This document shows positions 15,775-25,430 of a DNA stretch of 64,000 nt, one piece after another. Made by a program: the position numbers and the translations under genes. This stretch comes from Aquitalea aquatica (GTDB lineage: Bacteria > Pseudomonadota > Gammaproteobacteria > Burkholderiales > Chromobacteriaceae), in the NCBI RefSeq assembly GCF_013911085.1, contig NZ_JACERN010000041.1:26217-90216 (forward strand), given 5' to 3'. Below the pieces are notes generated by a model. The model ran no database searches. It was given only the letters and a program-made list of their open reading frames with translations, and was not told where the DNA came from. How positions within the stretch are numbered: the first letter of the stretch is position 1; each line of letters starts with the position of its first letter.

Positions 15775-17643
15775 ATGCACAAAAACAAAGAAATGGCTGC
15801 CAGGGTAAACCGGCAAGCCAGGGGACGAGGGAGTTTGGCGGGCGGCCTGGCATTGGGGCTGGCATGTTGTGCCACGCCGTTGCTGGCTGCTGAAGTCCGC
15901 AATGGTCTGGGTACGGTCAAGCCTGCGCTAGGGCCTGGCATGCAGCTGGAGCTGGATGCCGCTACGCTGGATCTGCGGGGCTGGCTGGGGGCCGGTACGG
16001 TGCTGCGCGCCGCGAATCCGGACCCGGCGTTGACCGCAGGCACCAATATGAAAAGCCTGAATGACGGTGATCTGAATTACCGTAGCGGCGATGCGGTTTC
16101 CACAGCGCTGGAAGCTTATCTGCAAGCCGATATGCAGTATCGCGGCCTGGGCCTGCGGCTGGCCGGCAAGGGCTGGTATGACTACGCCCTATCACGGCAA
16201 GGGGTGGCGCATGGCAATGTCCCCAATCACTACCAGGCGGGGGAACCGCTAAGCGATGAGGGCTTTGTGGCACTGGGGCGCTTTGGCAATGTGGTGCTGG
16301 ATGATGCTTATCTGTATGGCATGAGTAGCCTGGCTGGTCGGCCACTGTTATTGCGCGCAGGGCGCCAGACCATTCCCTGGGGCAGCCCCACGACGGGCGG
16401 CGTGCTGTCGCAGGTCAATGCGATCGATTATGCCGCGCTCAGCCGCGCCAGTTCGGTGTCCGCCGAAGCCGGCATTCCCGATTGGGCGCTCTATGGCAAG
16501 CTGGACCTGAGCGAACGGCTGAGCCTGGACGGTTTTTACCAGTTTGCCTTTGCCCCCAACGTTTATCCGGGCTGCGGCACTTTTTACTCTACTGGCGATT
16601 ATGTGCAGCCAGGTTGCAATGCACTGACGCTGAACGGCAGCTTGTTGTCGGCAATTTACCACCGCAGCATCAGCACCACCGATGCGCTGTCGCTGGGCAA
16701 TGCGCTGGACTCGGTCAGCCGTGCGCCAGATAGGCTCCCGGCGGGGCGGCAGTATGGATTGGGCATGCATTACCTGCTGGATGGCGTGGGCCTGTTTGGT
16801 TTTTACGCCGCCAATATCGATAGCAAGGTGGGCTATACCGGGGTGCAACATAATAGTGCCGGCGTGCTCACGCCCTTGCTGGCCAATACGGGGCAGGCTC
16901 AGCCGACTGGACTGAGCAGCCAGTACTACCGCAGTTTTCCGGCCGATCTGCACCTGTTTGCCGTCAATTTCAAGACTGGCCAGGCCGCACGTGGCGCGGT
17001 GTATGCCGAGCTGGCCTATATCCCGGATCAGCCACTGGCCTGGAACGGTGCCGATTTTCTCAATGGCCTGCTGCTGGGGCGCGGGCCCCTAGCGCGGTTG
17101 GTCCAGCTGCCGGCTGGGGCCTCGGCAGATGGCTATGATCGCTTTCGGGTGATGAATCTTAGCCTGGGGGCCAGCCATGTGCTGGGTCAGCTTGGGGGAG
17201 GGACGGTCAAGCTGTCGGCCGAATTGGGTTCCAAATATGTTGTCGCACTGCCGGACCCTGCGGTGATGCGATATGGCCGGGGGGGCTGGGGTATGGCTCC
17301 CAGCCTGAGCAATCCCAATTGCACGGCTGATGCAGCCAGCTGCCGGCTGGATGGTTTTGTCACCAGCCACGCCTGGGGCATGCGCGCCCGGCTGGAAAGC
17401 CGCTACGCAGGCCTCTGGCATGAGCTCACACTCACCCCGGCGTTGACGCTGGGGCAGGATGTGCGTGGTTATTCCTATGACGGGCTGTACTCGCAAGGCC
17501 GCTTCAGCGCCATGCTCGGTCTCAGCCTGGAAATGCGCCGCAGCTACCAATTGGACATCAACTACCTGAAAACCGGTGGTGGTGATTACAACCTGCTGCG
17601 CGATCGCAGCCTGGTTTCTCTGAGTCTGGGCATGCGGCTTTAA
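15775..17643 (+). CDS. DUF1302 family outer-membrane protein
   Basis: A 622-residue exported protein of the DUF1302 family (predicted beta-barrels common in proteobacteria). A signal peptide is visible (basic start, then a hydrophobic GGLALGLACCATPLLA core, cleavage after LLAA near residue 39). The body has alternating aromatic beta-strand segments such as LRAGRQTIPWG and ends with an aromatic/basic strand. Many DUF1302 genes sit beside a DUF1329 partner and affect fatty-acid or siderophore metabolism; no partner is adjacent here. An alternative ATG lies six codons downstream. No clear ribosome binding site precedes either. Confidence 0.82.
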   Translation: MHKNKEMAARVNRQARGRGSLAGGLALGLACCATPLLAAEVRNGLGTVKPALGPGMQLELDAATLDLRGWLGAGTVLRAANPDPALTAGTNMKSLNDGDLNYRSGDAVSTALEAYLQADMQYRGLGLRLAGKGWYDYALSRQGVAHGNVPNHYQAGEPLSDEGFVALGRFGNVVLDDAYLYGMSSLAGRPLLLRAGRQTIPWGSPTTGGVLSQVNAIDYAALSRASSVSAEAGIPDWALYGKLDLSERLSLDGFYQFAFAPNVYPGCGTFYSTGDYVQPGCNALTLNGSLLSAIYHRSISTTDALSLGNALDSVSRAPDRLPAGRQYGLGMHYLLDGVGLFGFYAANIDSKVGYTGVQHNSAGVLTPLLANTGQAQPTGLSSQYYRSFPADLHLFAVNFKTGQAARGAVYAELAYIPDQPLAWNGADFLNGLLLGRGPLARLVQLPAGASADGYDRFRVMNLSLGASHVLGQLGGGTVKLSAELGSKYVVALPDPAVMRYGRGGWGMAPSLSNPNCTADAASCRLDGFVTSHAWGMRARLESRYAGLWHELTLTPALTLGQDVRGYSYDGLYSQGRFSAMLGLSLEMRRSYQLDINYLKTGGGDYNLLRDRSLVSLSLGMRL

Positions 17644-17766
17644 CCGGTGCAGCGGCCAGCCAGCGGCGATTTGCCGGCTACCGGTTGCCTCGTTACACTT
17701 GCAGGCCTGCTTGGCAGGCAGCTTGCTCCGCTTGCCTGCACTGTCTTCCATTTTGATTGCCGCTCC

Positions 17767-19269
17767 ATGAACGAACAACTCGCGCTCAACAAGATCAACC
17801 AGGCCATGCAGCAACTGCAGCAAGGAAAGCCGGCGGTGGCCAGAGACGGTTTGCTGCGGGTGTTGAAAGCCTACCCGGACAGCCCGGAAGTCAACTTTTT
17901 GTTGGGGCTGGCACTGGTGCGGCTGAGCCAGGGCAAGGCTGCCCTGGCTCATTTCAACCGCGCTATCGCCCTGCAACCTAACCTGGCCGAGGCTTATGTC
18001 AATCGCGGCATCCTGCTGAAAAACCAGCAGCAGCTGTCGCAGGCCCTGCGCGATTTTGATCGCGCCATCGCCTTGCGTCCTACCATGGCTGAAGCTTACA
18101 GCAACCGTGGCAATGTGCAGTTGCTGTTAGACCAGCGTACAGCTGCGCATGAGAGTTTTGTCACCGCATTGCGTCTTGATCCGCACAATAGCGATGCCAT
18201 GGTAAATCTGGCGGCGCTGCTGGCGGAAAATGGCGAGTATGTGGCAGCACAAGCGCTGCTGGACAAGGTACTGGCTCGTTTTCCTGACGATGTACTGGCC
18301 CGCTACGACTTGTCCTGGCTACTGCTGCTGCAAGGCGACTACGCCCGCGGCTGGCAGTATTACGAGGCACGCAAGCTGGACCCGCAGCTGTGCCAGCGTT
18401 CCGGCCTGCAACGCTTTGCCCAGTCAGAATGGCAGGGAGAGTCACTGCACGGCAAAACCCTGCTGCTCCACCAAGAGCAGGGACTGGGCGATACCATCCA
18501 GATGCTGCGCTATCTGCCCTTGCTACAGCAGTGCGGCGCACGACTGATCATGTTGCTCAATCCTCCGCTGCAGGCGCTGGTTGCCCAGATGGTAAGTGCA
18601 GTGCAGGTATTTACCCGGCGTGACCAGCTACCGGCTTTTGATCTGCACTGTCCGATGATGTCCCTGCCTCTGCGCTTTGCCACCACACTGGACAATATCC
18701 CGGCTGCAAATGCGTATCTGACGGTGACTACCGGGCAGCAGCAAGTTTGGGCCGAGCGGCTGGGTACACGCCAGCGCCAGCGTATCGGGTTGGTGTGGTC
18801 AGGTCTGGCACAGCACTTGAATGACCGGCAGCGCAGTCTGCAACTGGAGCAACTGAGCCGCCTGTTGCAGCTGGATGCCGAGTTTCATTCATTGCAGCGC
18901 GAATATCGCGAAGATACTGCTCTGGTGGCGGCGGCCGGTATCATCGACCATGCTGCCGAGCTCAATACACTGGAAGATACGGCCGGGCTGATCACGCAGA
19001 TGGATCTGGTGATCAGCGTGGATACCTCGGTCGCTCATCTGGCTGGGGCGCTGGGCAAGGCTTGCTGGGTATTGCTGCCATTCAATCCGGATTTTCGCTG
19101 GGGTCTGGGCCGCAGCGACAGCCCGTGGTATGCCAGCATGCAGCTGTTTCGCCAGCAGGCGGCAGGCGAGTGGCTGCCCGTGCTGGACGAAGTGGCCAGG
19201 CAGGCTGCCCGGCAGCTGGGGGTAGCCGATGGCGGTGCCGGCTCAGTCGTCGCGGGTCAGCACTTCTAG
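17767..19269 (+). CDS. TPR protein with GT9-like glycosyltransferase domain
   Basis: The N-terminal 220 residues of this 500-residue protein consist of tetratricopeptide repeats (for example FNRAIALQPNLAEAYVNRGILL and FDRAIALRPTMAEAYSNRG). The C-terminal half resembles GT9/heptosyltransferase-like folds: a GLGDTIQMLRYLPLL motif near residue 240, a GLVWSG segment, and DLVISVDTSVAHLAGALGKACWVLLP. Such TPR-transferase proteins occur near surface glycan or flagellar genes, but no such cluster is here. The frame is open back to a GTG at 17647; the ATG at 17767 (MNEQLALNKINQAM) is the natural TPR start. Its 3' end overlaps the convergent FKBP gene by 27 bp. Confidence 0.82.
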   Translation: MNEQLALNKINQAMQQLQQGKPAVARDGLLRVLKAYPDSPEVNFLLGLALVRLSQGKAALAHFNRAIALQPNLAEAYVNRGILLKNQQQLSQALRDFDRAIALRPTMAEAYSNRGNVQLLLDQRTAAHESFVTALRLDPHNSDAMVNLAALLAENGEYVAAQALLDKVLARFPDDVLARYDLSWLLLLQGDYARGWQYYEARKLDPQLCQRSGLQRFAQSEWQGESLHGKTLLLHQEQGLGDTIQMLRYLPLLQQCGARLIMLLNPPLQALVAQMVSAVQVFTRRDQLPAFDLHCPMMSLPLRFATTLDNIPAANAYLTVTTGQQQVWAERLGTRQRQRIGLVWSGLAQHLNDRQRSLQLEQLSRLLQLDAEFHSLQREYREDTALVAAAGIIDHAAELNTLEDTAGLITQMDLVISVDTSVAHLAGALGKACWVLLPFNPDFRWGLGRSDSPWYASMQLFRQQAAGEWLPVLDEVARQAARQLGVADGGAGSVVAGQHF

Positions 19270-19590
19270 TACTTCGATTTCAAACAGCAGATTGGAGTGG
19301 GGCGGTATCCGCGTACCAATCTGCCTGTCCCCATAAGCCAGTGCAGCTGGAACCCACAGCCGGCGTTTGCCACCTACGCGCATGCCCATCAAGCCGATAT
19401 CCCAGCCCTTGATGACGCGGCCGGTGCCGATCACGCACTGGAAGGGGCGGCCCTTGTCGTGCGAGGAGTCAAACTGGCTGCCATCTTCCAGCCAGCCGGT
19501 ATAGTGGGTGGTAATCAGCGCACCGCGCACCACCGCTTTGCCCTCGCCCAATTGCAGGTCTTCAATCTTCAGTTGTTGATCCATGGTCAT
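19243..19590 (-). CDS. FKBP-type peptidyl-prolyl cis-trans isomerase
   Basis: A small cytoplasmic FKBP, 115 residues from the chosen start, catalysing proline cis-trans isomerisation. The FKBP core is complete: VHYTGWLEDGSQFDSS-like strand (here THYTGWLEDGSQFDSS), FQCVIGTGRVIKGWDIGLMGMRVGGKRRLWVP and the closing LLFEIEVLEV. No signal peptide is seen. ATGs at 19590 and 19584 are both possible, since a GAAG lies just before the first. Upstream ORF extension lacks family character. The 3' end overlaps the convergent TPR gene. Confidence 0.9.
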   Translation of the reverse strand: MTMDQQLKIEDLQLGEGKAVVRGALITTHYTGWLEDGSQFDSSHDKGRPFQCVIGTGRVIKGWDIGLMGMRVGGKRRLWVPAALAYGDRQIGTRIPPHSNLLFEIEVLEVLTRDD

Positions 19591-19761
19591 CTTCGCTACG
19601 CAAGTCGGGAAAACAGCCGCAGCAGCGGCCATTGCTGGCGCATTCTAGCCTGAGTCGGCTTGTGCACGCAGCAGCAGCACCGCGTGGTTGGACGCCGTAC
19701 CCAGTTTGCATTGGCATCAGCAGGCCTTGGTCACCTAGCCGCAGGCTGGACCACGGCGTAC

Positions 19762-20988
19762 TCAGGCTGCGATGACGCAGTTGCGGCCCAATGTCTTGGC
19801 CTGGTACAGCGCATTGTCGACTCGCATGATCAGGCTTTCCACGCTTTCCTCGTCCAGATGCTGTGCAACGCCCATGCTGATGGTGATGGCCGGCAGCTCT
19901 GCCGTCTGGCCGCTGGCCACGGTTTCGCGCAGGCATTCAGCCAGATGCAGTGCATTGTGCTGACTGGTTTGCGGCAGCAGGATGATGAACTCCTCACCTC
20001 CCCAACGGCACACACTGTCGACGGCACGTACCCGCGCTTGCAAGGTATCAGCCAGCCATACCAGCACCTCGTCACCGGTGAAGTGGCCATACTGGTCGTT
20101 GATACGCTTGAAATTGTCAGCATCCAGCAGAATCAGGCTGAAGCCGTTACCAAAGCGCTGCTTTTCCAGAATGGAGCGTTCCAGCTGCCGTAGCAGGTAG
20201 CGGCGGTTCCATAATCCGGTGAGCGGGTCGCGTAGCGCTGCCTGTTCCAGTTCGGCTTTCAGCCTTTGCTGCTCGGTGATGTCGTGAATCACGCACAGCA
20301 TCAGCCGCTTGCCTTGTATCACCACAGGACCGGCGTAGGTCTGTACATCGCGCAGGCTGCCATCTGCCAGCCGGTGTATGAAGCTCAACGGTTTGTGGCC
20401 GCCCGGCAGCAGGGATATTTGCTGCATGACCGGCAGGATGGCGCGGCCCTGAGTATTGATCTCCCAAGTGTGCTTGGCGGTGAAGTCGGTTCGGGAATAG
20501 CCATAAAAGCGTATCGCTGCTTCATTCACATTGACAATGCGACCTTCATCTTCCGGGTCGATCAACAGCATGGGGGCGCTATTGGTTTGCATCAGCAAAC
20601 GGTGAAAATCGTCTTCCAGTAGCGCGTCGTTGGCTGTGGCTGGGTGGGCGGCCGTCATGGTGCCGGCGGGGGGGCTGGCTTCGACCAGGATGGCGTCGGC
20701 GTGTTCGGCCATCTCCAGCCAACGCAGATGGCAGCAAAGTGCCTGTTGCTGATCCTGCTGTTGTATGGTCCAGATTTCCACCACTTGTTCGCGGGCCAGG
20801 ATGGCCGGCGTGTAGTCGGCCAGCGCCGGGTGCACGCAGGCTGACAGACTGCCGTGGCGCATGTCGCTAATGCTCCGCCCGGCTTCCAGTGCCATCGCCG
20901 CCGGATTGGCGTGCAGCACTTCCTCGGTTGACGGGCGAATAATCCATACCGGCGTCTTGAGCTTGTCAAGCAATGCAAATGGGTTCAT
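19762..20988 (-). CDS. PAS-GGDEF diguanylate cyclase
   Basis: A 408-residue cytoplasmic protein that should make cyclic di-GMP from GTP. A divergent PAS-like segment lies at 1-110 and a clearer PAS domain at about 125-240 (FHRLLMQTNSAPMLLIDPEDEGRIVNVNEAAIRFYGYSR). The GGDEF domain occupies about 250-405, with active-site GGEEF at 330-334. The RxxD inhibitory site (RAVD, 321-324) is present five residues before it, so product feedback is expected. There is no membrane segment. It is transcribed divergently from alkA with 210 bp between, and no signalling partner is adjacent. Confidence 0.93.
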   Translation of the reverse strand: MNPFALLDKLKTPVWIIRPSTEEVLHANPAAMALEAGRSISDMRHGSLSACVHPALADYTPAILAREQVVEIWTIQQQDQQQALCCHLRWLEMAEHADAILVEASPPAGTMTAAHPATANDALLEDDFHRLLMQTNSAPMLLIDPEDEGRIVNVNEAAIRFYGYSRTDFTAKHTWEINTQGRAILPVMQQISLLPGGHKPLSFIHRLADGSLRDVQTYAGPVVIQGKRLMLCVIHDITEQQRLKAELEQAALRDPLTGLWNRRYLLRQLERSILEKQRFGNGFSLILLDADNFKRINDQYGHFTGDEVLVWLADTLQARVRAVDSVCRWGGEEFIILLPQTSQHNALHLAECLRETVASGQTAELPAITISMGVAQHLDEESVESLIMRVDNALYQAKTLGRNCVIAA

Positions 20989-21198
20989 GGCGGCAAGCAG
21001 TTCTAAAGGCCGGGTAGTCAGTTTATGTTTGACATACTAGATGGCCTTTCCTGGCACTTCAACATGACTCCATTCTCCCATGGCGGCGGCGGAGAGCCGC
21101 GTTGATGAATTACAGCGCAATCCGCAGAGTGTGGTCTGGCAGCTTCTGCGCAATAATGCAGGGTTGGCGGCCATTGTGGCCGCATGGCTGGAGGCTTT

Positions 21199-22110
21199 AT
21201 GCAACAAGTGGTGGCGCAGCATGGTTTTACCTTGCCCTTGCCGGCGGATTATCACGCTGCCACGGTGCTGGCCTATCATGGCCGCGACCCGGCCGGGCCG
21301 GCTGAGCGCTGGCAGGGTCATTCCTTGCAAAAAGGCTTGTTGCTGCATGCTGCCCCGCTATTGCTGCAGCTGGAGTTCGATACCGGGTGCGTGCATGTCG
21401 TTTTCAGCGGATCAGCGCTGCTGGACTGGCCGCTGCTACAGAATGAGGCAGAGCAGGTGGTGCGCCGCATGCTGGGGCTGGATGGCCAGCGTGAAAACTG
21501 GCAGGCGCTGGTGGAGAGCCGGCCCGCCGTGGCGCGGCTGCTGGGGGGCCGGCCGGCCTTGTGGCTGCCGCTGACGGCGGAGCCGTTCGAAGCCTTGTGC
21601 TGGGCCATCATCGGCCAGCAAATCAATCTTTCCTTTGCTACGGCACTGCGGCGCAGCCTGATTCAGCTGGCTGGTGTGCCGATTGCCGGCAGCACGCTGC
21701 TGGCCCATCCCGGCCCGGCCGAGGTGGCGGCGCTGCAGCCGGAGCAGCTCACCAGCCTGCGGTTTTCCCGTTCCAAGGCGGCTTATCTGCTGGGCGCGGC
21801 GCGTGCCGTGCTGGATGGCAGCCTGCCTCTGGCCGAGCTGGCCGGCCAGAGTGCCAGCGAGGCCGAGCGCCAGTTGCTGGCGCTGCATGGAGTGGGGCCG
21901 TGGACGGCGCGCTATGTCATGCTGCGCGGGCTGGGTTTTGCTGATTGCGCCCCCATCGGTGACAGCGGTCTGGCTACCGCCCTGCAACGTTTTCATGCCC
22001 TGCCACAGCGGCCGGATGCCCGCCAGACCGAGCAGCTGATGCAGGCATTCGCCCCTTGTCGCAGTCTGGCCACCCTGCATTTGTGGGCCAGCCTGTCGGA
22101 GAACACATGA
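21199..22110 (+). CDS. alkA: DNA-3-methyladenine glycosylase II (AlkA-like)
   Basis: A 303-residue base-excision repair glycosylase that removes alkylated bases. It has an AlkA-type N-terminal domain and a helix-hairpin-helix (LLALHGVGPWTARYVMLRGLG) followed by the loop with the catalytic aspartate (APIGDSGLATAL). The ATG at 21199 is chosen because GGAGG lies five bases before it; an in-frame ATG 15 bp upstream has no such site. Its TGA overlaps the ATG of the downstream methyltransferase gene (ATGA), so the two alkylation-repair proteins are translationally coupled. No ada regulator is in the window. Confidence 0.9.
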   Translation: MQQVVAQHGFTLPLPADYHAATVLAYHGRDPAGPAERWQGHSLQKGLLLHAAPLLLQLEFDTGCVHVVFSGSALLDWPLLQNEAEQVVRRMLGLDGQRENWQALVESRPAVARLLGGRPALWLPLTAEPFEALCWAIIGQQINLSFATALRRSLIQLAGVPIAGSTLLAHPGPAEVAALQPEQLTSLRFSRSKAAYLLGAARAVLDGSLPLAELAGQSASEAERQLLALHGVGPWTARYVMLRGLGFADCAPIGDSGLATALQRFHALPQRPDARQTEQLMQAFAPCRSLATLHLWASLSENT

Positions 22111-22817
22111 AATATTCCGCTCCCGATCTGTTTAGCGCACCCGTGCCGGAGAGTGTGGCCCAGGCCACCCACCACGCCACCCACCACGCCGTACCGTCTG
22201 CGCCGCTGTTTGCCCAGGGTGGCTTGTGGAGTGACACACCGCCTGCGGTACTGCCCACCCGCGATGAAGCTGCCAAGCCGGTGTTGCAGGCTCCGCAGCA
22301 TGCCGCCTGCCATGGCGTGGTGGCCACCCGCTTTGGCCCGGCCATGGTGTGGCTGGACTTGCAGGGCCGGCTGTTGCGGCTGGATTTTCATCTGGAGCAG
22401 GAGTTGCAGCGAGCGCAGCTATCGGGCAGCCGGCGCGACGATGCCGCCGTGGCCGAGGTAGCACGCCAGTTGCACGAGTACGAGCGTGGTGAACGACGCA
22501 GTTTTGATATCCCGCTGGCAGCACGCGGCAGCGCCTTCCAGCAACAGGTGTGGGCGGCCTTGTGCTGCATTCCCTATGGCGAAACCATGAGTTATGGCGA
22601 GCTGGCCCTGGCACTGGGCAAGCCCGGTGCCGCCCGCGCCGTGGGGCGGGCCAATGCCACCAACCCGATTGCGCTGATCGTGCCTTGTCACCGCGTGCTG
22701 GGAGCCGATGGCAGCCTCACCGGCTATGCCGGCGGTTTGCCGCTGAAATCGGCACTGCTGCGCTTCGAACAGGAAAATACCGTGCCGGGGCTGTTTGGCA
22801 CGGCCGGCCAGCTGTAA
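22107..22817 (+). CDS. ogt: Methylated-DNA-protein cysteine methyltransferase
   Basis: A suicide enzyme (236 residues) that transfers O6-alkyl groups from guanine to its own cysteine. The active-site motif is IVPCHRVLG and the helix-turn-helix region GETMSYGELALALGKPGAARAVG. The first 75 residues precede the conserved domain and are unusual: they are proline- and alanine-rich and contain a short histidine repeat (ATHHATHHA) encoded by a 12-bp tandem repeat. The start ATG overlaps the alkA stop codon, supporting MKYSAPDLF as the true N-terminus over a longer open frame. Confidence 0.93.
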   Translation: MKYSAPDLFSAPVPESVAQATHHATHHAVPSAPLFAQGGLWSDTPPAVLPTRDEAAKPVLQAPQHAACHGVVATRFGPAMVWLDLQGRLLRLDFHLEQELQRAQLSGSRRDDAAVAEVARQLHEYERGERRSFDIPLAARGSAFQQQVWAALCCIPYGETMSYGELALALGKPGAARAVGRANATNPIALIVPCHRVLGADGSLTGYAGGLPLKSALLRFEQENTVPGLFGTAGQL

Positions 22818-22827
22818 GTACCGGGCA

Positions 22828-23799
22828 CTATCCCAGCCGCTGGCTGGGCCGTGCCAGATAAAACCACTCCTGCCCGCTCTGCGCGGCCGGGTTGGGAAAC
22901 ACGATGCAGCCATCATCCAGTGCCAGTACCGGGCTGCCATCATGACGCCGGCCGATCAGCTCGCCCTTGCGGATCGGGTCGAAGCTGGCAAAGGGACGGC
23001 TGAAACAGTCGTCGTCATGCAGCTTGTCCACTACCTCGTACAGACTCAGCGTTTCCATGGCCGCCGGCGCTGCCGGTGCAGCTGCGGCCGCCATGCCCAG
23101 ATGGTCCAGCGTGTTGCGGATGGCCTGATAGGCTACATCGGGAGCTGCCGGGTCCTGATGCTGGCCGCACTCCAGTGTCACTGCCCAGCCGCCGTTGGCG
23201 CGCATGAATTCGGTAGTGCCCATGCCGTAGCGGGCGTCGGTATTCAGCTGTCGCTGGCGGTTTTCACTGTGGCCGAACAGCGCCAGCCGCCGTTGCACCC
23301 CCAGCGCATAGGTCGATAGCCAGCCATCCACCAGCCGGCCCACGCCCAGCCGTGCGGCCAGTGCTTCTTCCTGTGCGGCATGGGCAAAGGGTTCCAGGCT
23401 GTCCTGATTGTCGCGCGGGCCGATAAAGACAAAGGCTTGGCCGGGCGACTGGAAGGAGTGCAGGTCCAGCAGCACTTCATGGCTGGCCAGCAGCGGGCAC
23501 AGCCAGTTGGCGACGTGATCTTCGAAATCCTGCGGTGCGGCCACCGGTGCCAGATTGCGGTTCAGGTTGCGGTCGGCCCCGCGCTGTCCCAGCTGGTAGG
23601 CGAGGGTGTTGACCACCGGCACCAGTGTCAGGCTGCCGCATTGCAGCCGCAGCTGTCCTTGTTCCAGCTCGGCCTGGATGCGCCGGATGCCGGCACTGCC
23701 GCAGGTTTCATTGCCATGCACCGCACCCAGCACAATCAGCTTGGGGCCCTTGTCCGGCGCGGTGTAGTGGATGGAGTGGAAATGCAGTGGCTGGCTCAT
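22828..23799 (-). CDS. Succinylglutamate desuccinylase/aspartoacylase family hydrolase
   Basis: A 323-residue zinc-dependent carboxypeptidase-like hydrolase of the AstE/ASPA family. Zinc ligands are visible as H28 and E31 in AVHGNETCG and H114 in LLDLHSF. A later TLECGQH segment carries the catalytic glutamate. The C-terminal 80 residues form the extra beta domain typical of the family. The substrate (an N-acyl amino acid) cannot be assigned, and there is no ast operon nearby. The ATG at 23799 has a GGAAA upstream; the much longer open frame upstream lacks family similarity. It converges on ogt with a 10-bp gap. Confidence 0.88.
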   Translation of the reverse strand: MSQPLHFHSIHYTAPDKGPKLIVLGAVHGNETCGSAGIRRIQAELEQGQLRLQCGSLTLVPVVNTLAYQLGQRGADRNLNRNLAPVAAPQDFEDHVANWLCPLLASHEVLLDLHSFQSPGQAFVFIGPRDNQDSLEPFAHAAQEEALAARLGVGRLVDGWLSTYALGVQRRLALFGHSENRQRQLNTDARYGMGTTEFMRANGGWAVTLECGQHQDPAAPDVAYQAIRNTLDHLGMAAAAAPAAPAAMETLSLYEVVDKLHDDDCFSRPFASFDPIRKGELIGRRHDGSPVLALDDGCIVFPNPAAQSGQEWFYLARPSQRLG

Positions 23800-23867
23800 G
23801 GTGGTTTCCGGCAACGGTGATGATGGCGAGTTATTCTGCAGGGCTGGGCTGGGTGTGTCGCAATGCT

Positions 23868-25316
23868 TTACAGCAATGGCCCCAGCATGGCTACGGTGTT
23901 GTTCCACAGCCGGCGCCACAGCGGCCAGGCGGCGACTTCGGCCGGGCTGACCAGGCTGCAATGCGCCAGATAAGCTTGCTGGCGTGCGCGCAAGCTGGCG
24001 GTCAGCTCGCGGCTGTGGCAGAGCAGATTGTTTTCGTAATTCAGCTCGAAGCTGCGGCGGTCCAGATTGGCCGAGCCGATCAGGCAGATATCCTCGTCCA
24101 CCGTCATCAGCTTGCTGTGCAGCAGGCCGCCGTGGAATTCGGCAATCACCACGCCGGCATCCAGCAGTTCGGCGTAATAGCTGCGGCTGGCGGCACTCAC
24201 TACCAGCGAGTCATTGCGTGCCGGCAGCAGCAGGGTAGTGGCCACGCCGCGCTGGGCGGCGGCGCACAGCGCGCTTTGCAGGGCTTCATTGGGGACATAG
24301 TAGGGCGTGGTGATGGTGAGCTGGCGGCGTGCGCTATACATCAGCGCCACAAACAGTTCCGGCATGGCCGAGTGGCGGGCGGTGGGCCCGGTGCCGATAG
24401 CCTGGGCCAGCAGCGGTGGTTTGTCCGTTGCCAGTGGCGGAGGCGGTGTGGTGGCCAGCAAGGGGCCGAGATCTTCCTGGCAGGCCAGCATCCAGTCGGT
24501 GGCGAACAGCCGCTGGTTCTGCTGCACCACCGGCCCGCGAATGCGGATGACGGCATCCACCCACGGGGCAAAGCGCGGCTTGATGCGGAATTCCGGGTCG
24601 GCACAGTTCTGGCTGCCGCAGTAGCCGGTGAAGTGGTCGACGACCACGATCTTGCGGTGATCGCGCAGGTCGATACGGCCGCTGAACGGGCGCAGCAGCG
24701 GATTGCCCACCGGCAAGGCAACGGCCAGATGCACGCCGGCGGCTTGCATCTGCTGCCAGAGCGGCGAGTGCAGCAGATCGCGCGATCCGACATCGTCCGC
24801 CATCGCACGGCAGTGCACGCCACGGGCGGCAGCGCGCATCAGTGCCTGTGCGATCTTGCTGCCGTTGTGGTCGGGTAGCCAGATGTAAAACAGCAGATGC
24901 ACATGCGAACGGGCGGCATCGATGTCCACCACCATGCTGTCGATGACTGCATTGGAATCGGCCAGCAGCTGTGCCTGATTGCCGCTGCAGGGCGCGAAGC
25001 CACTGATGGACTGGCCAACATGAAACAGCTGGGCCTGATCCGCCGGCAGCGGCAGTTCCGGCCATGTTCGCTCCAGCGCCGGCAGTGGCGGCAGTTGTTG
25101 CTGGATACGGGCCAGCTTGGCCATGCGGCGGTGGCCAATGCTGACCTCACCCAGCAGCACATAAGCCGTGATGCCGATAAAGGGCAGGGTGGCCACCACC
25201 ACTGTCCAGGCGATGCGGGCGGCCGGGTCGCGGTAAGGGCGCAGCAGAACGCGCAGGATCAGCAGCAATTGCAAGCTGATGTGTAGCAGCAGGATCAGGG
25301 CAGAGGTAGCGCTCAT
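23868..25316 (-). CDS. clsA: Cardiolipin synthase (phospholipase D type)
   Basis: Condenses two phosphatidylglycerols into cardiolipin at the inner membrane. The protein is 482 residues, close to E. coli ClsA. It has two N-terminal membrane helices (about 4-26 and 35-56) and two HKD motifs: H220-K222-D227 (HRKIVVVD) and H400-K402-D407 (HSKLMTVD), each followed by the usual GSxN-type residues (CGSQN, IGSANLDRRS). Start: ATG 25316 (MSATSALILLL). ATGs 9 and 12 bp upstream are alternatives, and the longer open frame upstream runs antisense into the Kir channel gene and is not real. Confidence 0.92.
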   Translation of the reverse strand: MSATSALILLLHISLQLLLILRVLLRPYRDPAARIAWTVVVATLPFIGITAYVLLGEVSIGHRRMAKLARIQQQLPPLPALERTWPELPLPADQAQLFHVGQSISGFAPCSGNQAQLLADSNAVIDSMVVDIDAARSHVHLLFYIWLPDHNGSKIAQALMRAAARGVHCRAMADDVGSRDLLHSPLWQQMQAAGVHLAVALPVGNPLLRPFSGRIDLRDHRKIVVVDHFTGYCGSQNCADPEFRIKPRFAPWVDAVIRIRGPVVQQNQRLFATDWMLACQEDLGPLLATTPPPPLATDKPPLLAQAIGTGPTARHSAMPELFVALMYSARRQLTITTPYYVPNEALQSALCAAAQRGVATTLLLPARNDSLVVSAASRSYYAELLDAGVVIAEFHGGLLHSKLMTVDEDICLIGSANLDRRSFELNYENNLLCHSRELTASLRARQQAYLAHCSLVSPAEVAAWPLWRRLWNNTVAMLGPLL

Positions 25317-25430
25317 GGCTGGCATCATGCCAGAGCTGTGGCCGCTGCGTCCAAATACGGCGGCCAGCCGTGCATTGACGCTGGCTGACGGCCTGCACAC
25401 AATGGCCGCAACCGGGAAAGAGGCAAATAG

